NCBI GenBank assembly: GCA_021151615.1 | Contig: JAGKXA010000242.1 | Span: 1-7,046 of the forward strand | Reading direction: 5' to 3' | DNA from: Cellvibrionaceae bacterium | GTDB lineage: Bacteria > Pseudomonadota > Gammaproteobacteria > Pseudomonadales > Cellvibrionaceae | DNA: 7,046 nt | Shown: positions 4,962-7,046 of the stretch, in pieces | How positions within the stretch are numbered: position 1 is the first letter of the stretch | Layout of the letters: every line of letters begins with the position of its first letter | Notes under the pieces: generated by a model | The model's input: the letters and a program-made list of their open reading frames with translations, nothing else | Told to the model about the DNA's origin: nothing | Database searches by the model: none | Made by a program: the position numbers and the translations under genes

Positions 4962-6602
4962 TTACGAAATTGCTTTATCGACAATAGCCTGTGCTTCGGC
5001 GATTAGCGCCTGCAGATGTTCTTTGCCTTTAAAACTCTCTGCATAAATTTTATAAATTTCTTCTGTGCCTGATGGGCGCGCCGCAAACCAGCCGCTTTGG
5101 CTGATCACTTTAATACCACCAATTGCTGCGTTGTTGCCCGGTGCATGGGTGAGGATGGATTCAATCTTGTCGCCCGCCAGCTCAGTGGACGTAATTTGCT
5201 CGGGCGATAACTTTGACAGCGCTTTTTTCTGTGCCGTATTGGCCGGAGCCTCAACACGTGCTTCGGCGGCATGACCGAATTCGTCAGCCAATAATTGGTA
5301 GCACTCACCAGGGTCGCGACCGGTTTTGGCTTTAATTTCTGCAGACAGTAGGGAAGGAATAATACCGTCTTTGTCGGTTGCCCAAACGCTTCCATCAATG
5401 CGCAGGAATGAGGCTCCCGCACTTTCTTCGCCGCCAAAACCGAGCGAGCCATCAAACAATCCCGGTGCAAACCATTTAAAACCGACTGGCACCTCATACA
5501 GGCGGCGACCCAATTTTTTGGCAACCTTGTCAATCATTGCACTGCTCACGACAGTTTTACCAATCGCCGTTTCTGCTTTCCATTGTGGGCGATGTTGAAA
5601 CAGATATTCGATAGCTACTGCGAGGTAATGATTGGGCGGCAACAAACCACAGCTGGGAGCAACTATACCGTGACGGTCGTGGTCGGCATCACAAGCGAAG
5701 GCCACATCAAATAAATTGCGACGCTCAACCATACCTTGCATAGTGTAGGCCGAGGATGGGTCCATACGAATTTTTCCATCCCAATCCGCCGTCATAAAGG
5801 AAAAGGTTTTATCGACGGCGGTATTCAATACTTTCAAATTCAATTGGTAGCGATCTGCAATTGCCGACCAGTAGTTAACACCGGCGCCCCCGAGGGGATC
5901 TGCGCCCATCTGCACATTTGCACCGCGAATTGCATCCATATCAATCACGTTAATTAAATCGCTAACGTAGTTGTTTATGTAATCGATGTGATGTGTTGTC
6001 GCACTTTTAATGGCTTGTTGGTAATCCATGCGTTTTACATCGCGCAGATTATTTTCCAGCAATTCATTTGCGCGCGCTTGCATCCAGTTGGTGATGTCGC
6101 TATCGGCGGGACCACCATTGGGTGGATTGTATTTAAAACCACCATTGTCGGGCGGGTTGTGTGATGGTGTGATGACTATGCCATCAGCAAGGCCGGAAGT
6201 ACGGTTGCGGTTGTAAGTGAGAATCGCATGGGAAATCGCCGGGGTAGGTGTGTACTCACCGCCTTGGGCCAGCATTATTTCAACACCGTTTGCAGCTAAA
6301 ACTTCTACCGCAGTGATTTGTGCCGGCTCGGAAAGGGCGTGGGTATCAATTCCCAAATACAGTGGGCCGTTGATGCCTGCCTTTGTTCGGTAATCGCAAA
6401 TTGCCTGGCTAATGGCTAGAACGTGGTTTTCGTTAAAGCTCGTGTTAAAGGAGGAGCCGCGGTGGCCAGAGGTACCAAAGGTGACTCGCTGTTCCGGAAT
6501 GCTGGCATCGGGTTTGTTGGCATAATAGGCATCGATCAATTTGGGTAGATCGACCAACAAATCCAACGGTAAAAGTTGACCAGCCAGAGGGCTCGTGGAC
6601 AT
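4962..6602 (-). CDS. pgm: phosphoglucomutase (alpha-D-glucose-1,6-bisphosphate-dependent)
   Basis: This cytoplasmic enzyme interconverts glucose 1-phosphate and glucose 6-phosphate, linking glycolysis to glycogen, trehalose and nucleotide-sugar synthesis. At 546 residues it has the same length as E. coli Pgm. Seen in order: FGTSGHRGSS (42-51), the phosphoserine loop VITPSHNPPDNGG with catalytic S147, the Mg2+ loop DADHDRHG (D305, D307, D309), the sugar-binding loop GFGGEESAGASF (388-399), and the phosphate-binding RPSGTEEIYKIY (509-520). All four functional loops are present and no damage is seen. On its own strand AAGGAG (6608-6613) sits 5 bases before the ATG. It appears monocistronic, ends at the shared hairpin with pirin, and the gap upstream (6603-6762) shows no promoter I would trust. 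Confidence 0.97.
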   Translation of the reverse strand: MSTSPLAGQLLPLDLLVDLPKLIDAYYANKPDASIPEQRVTFGTSGHRGSSFNTSFNENHVLAISQAICDYRTKAGINGPLYLGIDTHALSEPAQITAVEVLAANGVEIMLAQGGEYTPTPAISHAILTYNRNRTSGLADGIVITPSHNPPDNGGFKYNPPNGGPADSDITNWMQARANELLENNLRDVKRMDYQQAIKSATTHHIDYINNYVSDLINVIDMDAIRGANVQMGADPLGGAGVNYWSAIADRYQLNLKVLNTAVDKTFSFMTADWDGKIRMDPSSAYTMQGMVERRNLFDVAFACDADHDRHGIVAPSCGLLPPNHYLAVAIEYLFQHRPQWKAETAIGKTVVSSAMIDKVAKKLGRRLYEVPVGFKWFAPGLFDGSLGFGGEESAGASFLRIDGSVWATDKDGIIPSLLSAEIKAKTGRDPGECYQLLADEFGHAAEARVEAPANTAQKKALSKLSPEQITSTELAGDKIESILTHAPGNNAAIGGIKVISQSGWFAARPSGTEEIYKIYAESFKGKEHLQALIAEAQAIVDKAIS

Positions 6603-6762
6603 AGAAACTCCTTGGTTATCTTGTGTCAGACAAAGGTTGATTATCGTTTGTTCGTATTGATGCAGGTATGACGCTGATCAAGCCGCTGTTATTCATTTGC
6701 TGGGGTGAATTTTAGACTTATAACACGCGCCTGTTAATCGCTTTGTATGACTGCGCGAAAAT

Positions 6763-6791
6763 AAAAAGGCCAGCGAGTTGCTGGCCTTTTT
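6763..6791. terminator. rho-independent terminator downstream of the LysM gene
   Basis: A 12-bp perfect stem (6763-6774 with 6780-6791) with core GGCCAGC/GCTGGCC closes a 5-base loop, GAGTT. Read on the minus strand, it ends in TTTTTATTTT, which suits the LysM gene that stops at 6827. The plus-strand side also ends in five T residues, so it can work both ways and separates that gene from pgm. Confidence 0.9.
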
Positions 6792-6826
6792 GACTGGATG
6801 CCTATTTTGCTGTTAGCAAGTTGGAA

Positions 6827-7046
6827 TTAATTTTTTGCACTCAAATAGATCGTTAATTCCTGGCCGGGATGAATGTAGCTTTCATCTTTCACTTTGTTCC
6901 AGCTCAAAATATCTTTCTTGGATACATCAAATTTATCGGCAATTTTATGCAGGGTATCGCCGGATTTGATTTGGTAGGTGATTTTGTTGTCCTGGGGCTG
7001 TGCCAGGGTTTTATTGACTACTAACAGTTTTTGTCCGGGTTTAAGT
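6827..7046 (-). CDS. LysM-domain protein, C-terminal part only (probably lytic transglycosylase MltD)
   Basis: The last 72 residues of a protein that enters from the right edge; the frame is 7045 down to the TAA at 6827-6829. It opens with LKPGQKLLVV, the end of one LysM repeat, then a linker (NKTLAQPQDNK), then a full LysM domain: ITYQIKSGDTLHKIADKFDV, KKDILSWNKV and IHPGQELTIYL. LysM domains bind the glycan strands of peptidoglycan, so the protein acts in the cell envelope. Tandem C-terminal LysM repeats ending a few residues after the last one fit MltD, the membrane-bound murein transglycosylase, but the catalytic domain is outside the window and another LysM hydrolase is possible. A terminator follows at 6763-6791. 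Confidence 0.85.
   Translation of the reverse strand, partial: LKPGQKLLVVNKTLAQPQDNKITYQIKSGDTLHKIADKFDVSKKDILSWNKVKDESYIHPGQELTIYLSAKN

Noticed and set aside
4685..4984. 99-codon minus-strand frame across the end of pirin
   Set aside because: It overlaps both pirin and the terminator hairpin and the tail of pgm; the product resembles no family.
5105..5533. 142-codon minus-strand frame inside pgm
   Set aside because: It is another frame of the pgm coding strand, and the pgm frame carries all the family motifs.
6603..6762. Search for a promoter of pgm in the upstream gap
   Set aside because: TTGATC and several TATAAT-like hexamers occur on the minus strand but none pair at proper spacing with good matches, so no site is called.

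Overview
The window looks like chromosomal DNA of a gammaproteobacterium, most likely a member of Cellvibrionaceae or a close relative. I infer this from the style of the RimO, phosphoglucomutase, pirin and pilin proteins and the moderate GC content; no rRNA or other decisive marker is present. Most of the window is ordinary housekeeping sequence. Two places stand out: an orphan nuclease-toxin-like gene at the left end, and a rimO gene that has lost an N-terminal segment in frame.

Left end (1-1085): a gene for a compact HNH-like (ββα-metal) DNA/RNA non-specific endonuclease domain with a full set of candidate catalytic residues (H50, N64, N73, E81), followed by about 140 residues of unknown function. 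It resembles the C-terminal toxin module of larger secreted effectors, but no N-terminal delivery module and no immunity gene are visible next to it.

Middle left (1086-2356): rimO, for the radical-SAM methylthiotransferase of ribosomal protein S12, ending in a strong terminator. The radical-SAM and TRAM parts are intact. The stretch that should carry the first two cysteines of the N-terminal iron-sulfur cluster is missing.

Centre (2357-4940), all on the plus strand: a small GNAT-like acetyltransferase with its own likely promoter; a type IV pilin and a membrane-anchored glutaredoxin-like protein whose ribosome binding site overlaps the pilin stop codon; then an OsmC-family thiol peroxidase-like protein and a pirin 29 bases apart. 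The block ends in a perfect 15-bp stem-loop shared with the convergent gene to the right. The CGYC redox protein and OsmC give the block a thiol-redox flavour.

Right part (4941-7046), minus strand: a full-length phosphoglucomutase (pgm, 546 residues), then a terminator and the C-terminal end of a LysM protein, probably the lytic transglycosylase MltD, which runs off the window. No tRNA, rRNA, CRISPR array or insertion sequence was seen, and no gene-free stretch exceeds 300 bases.
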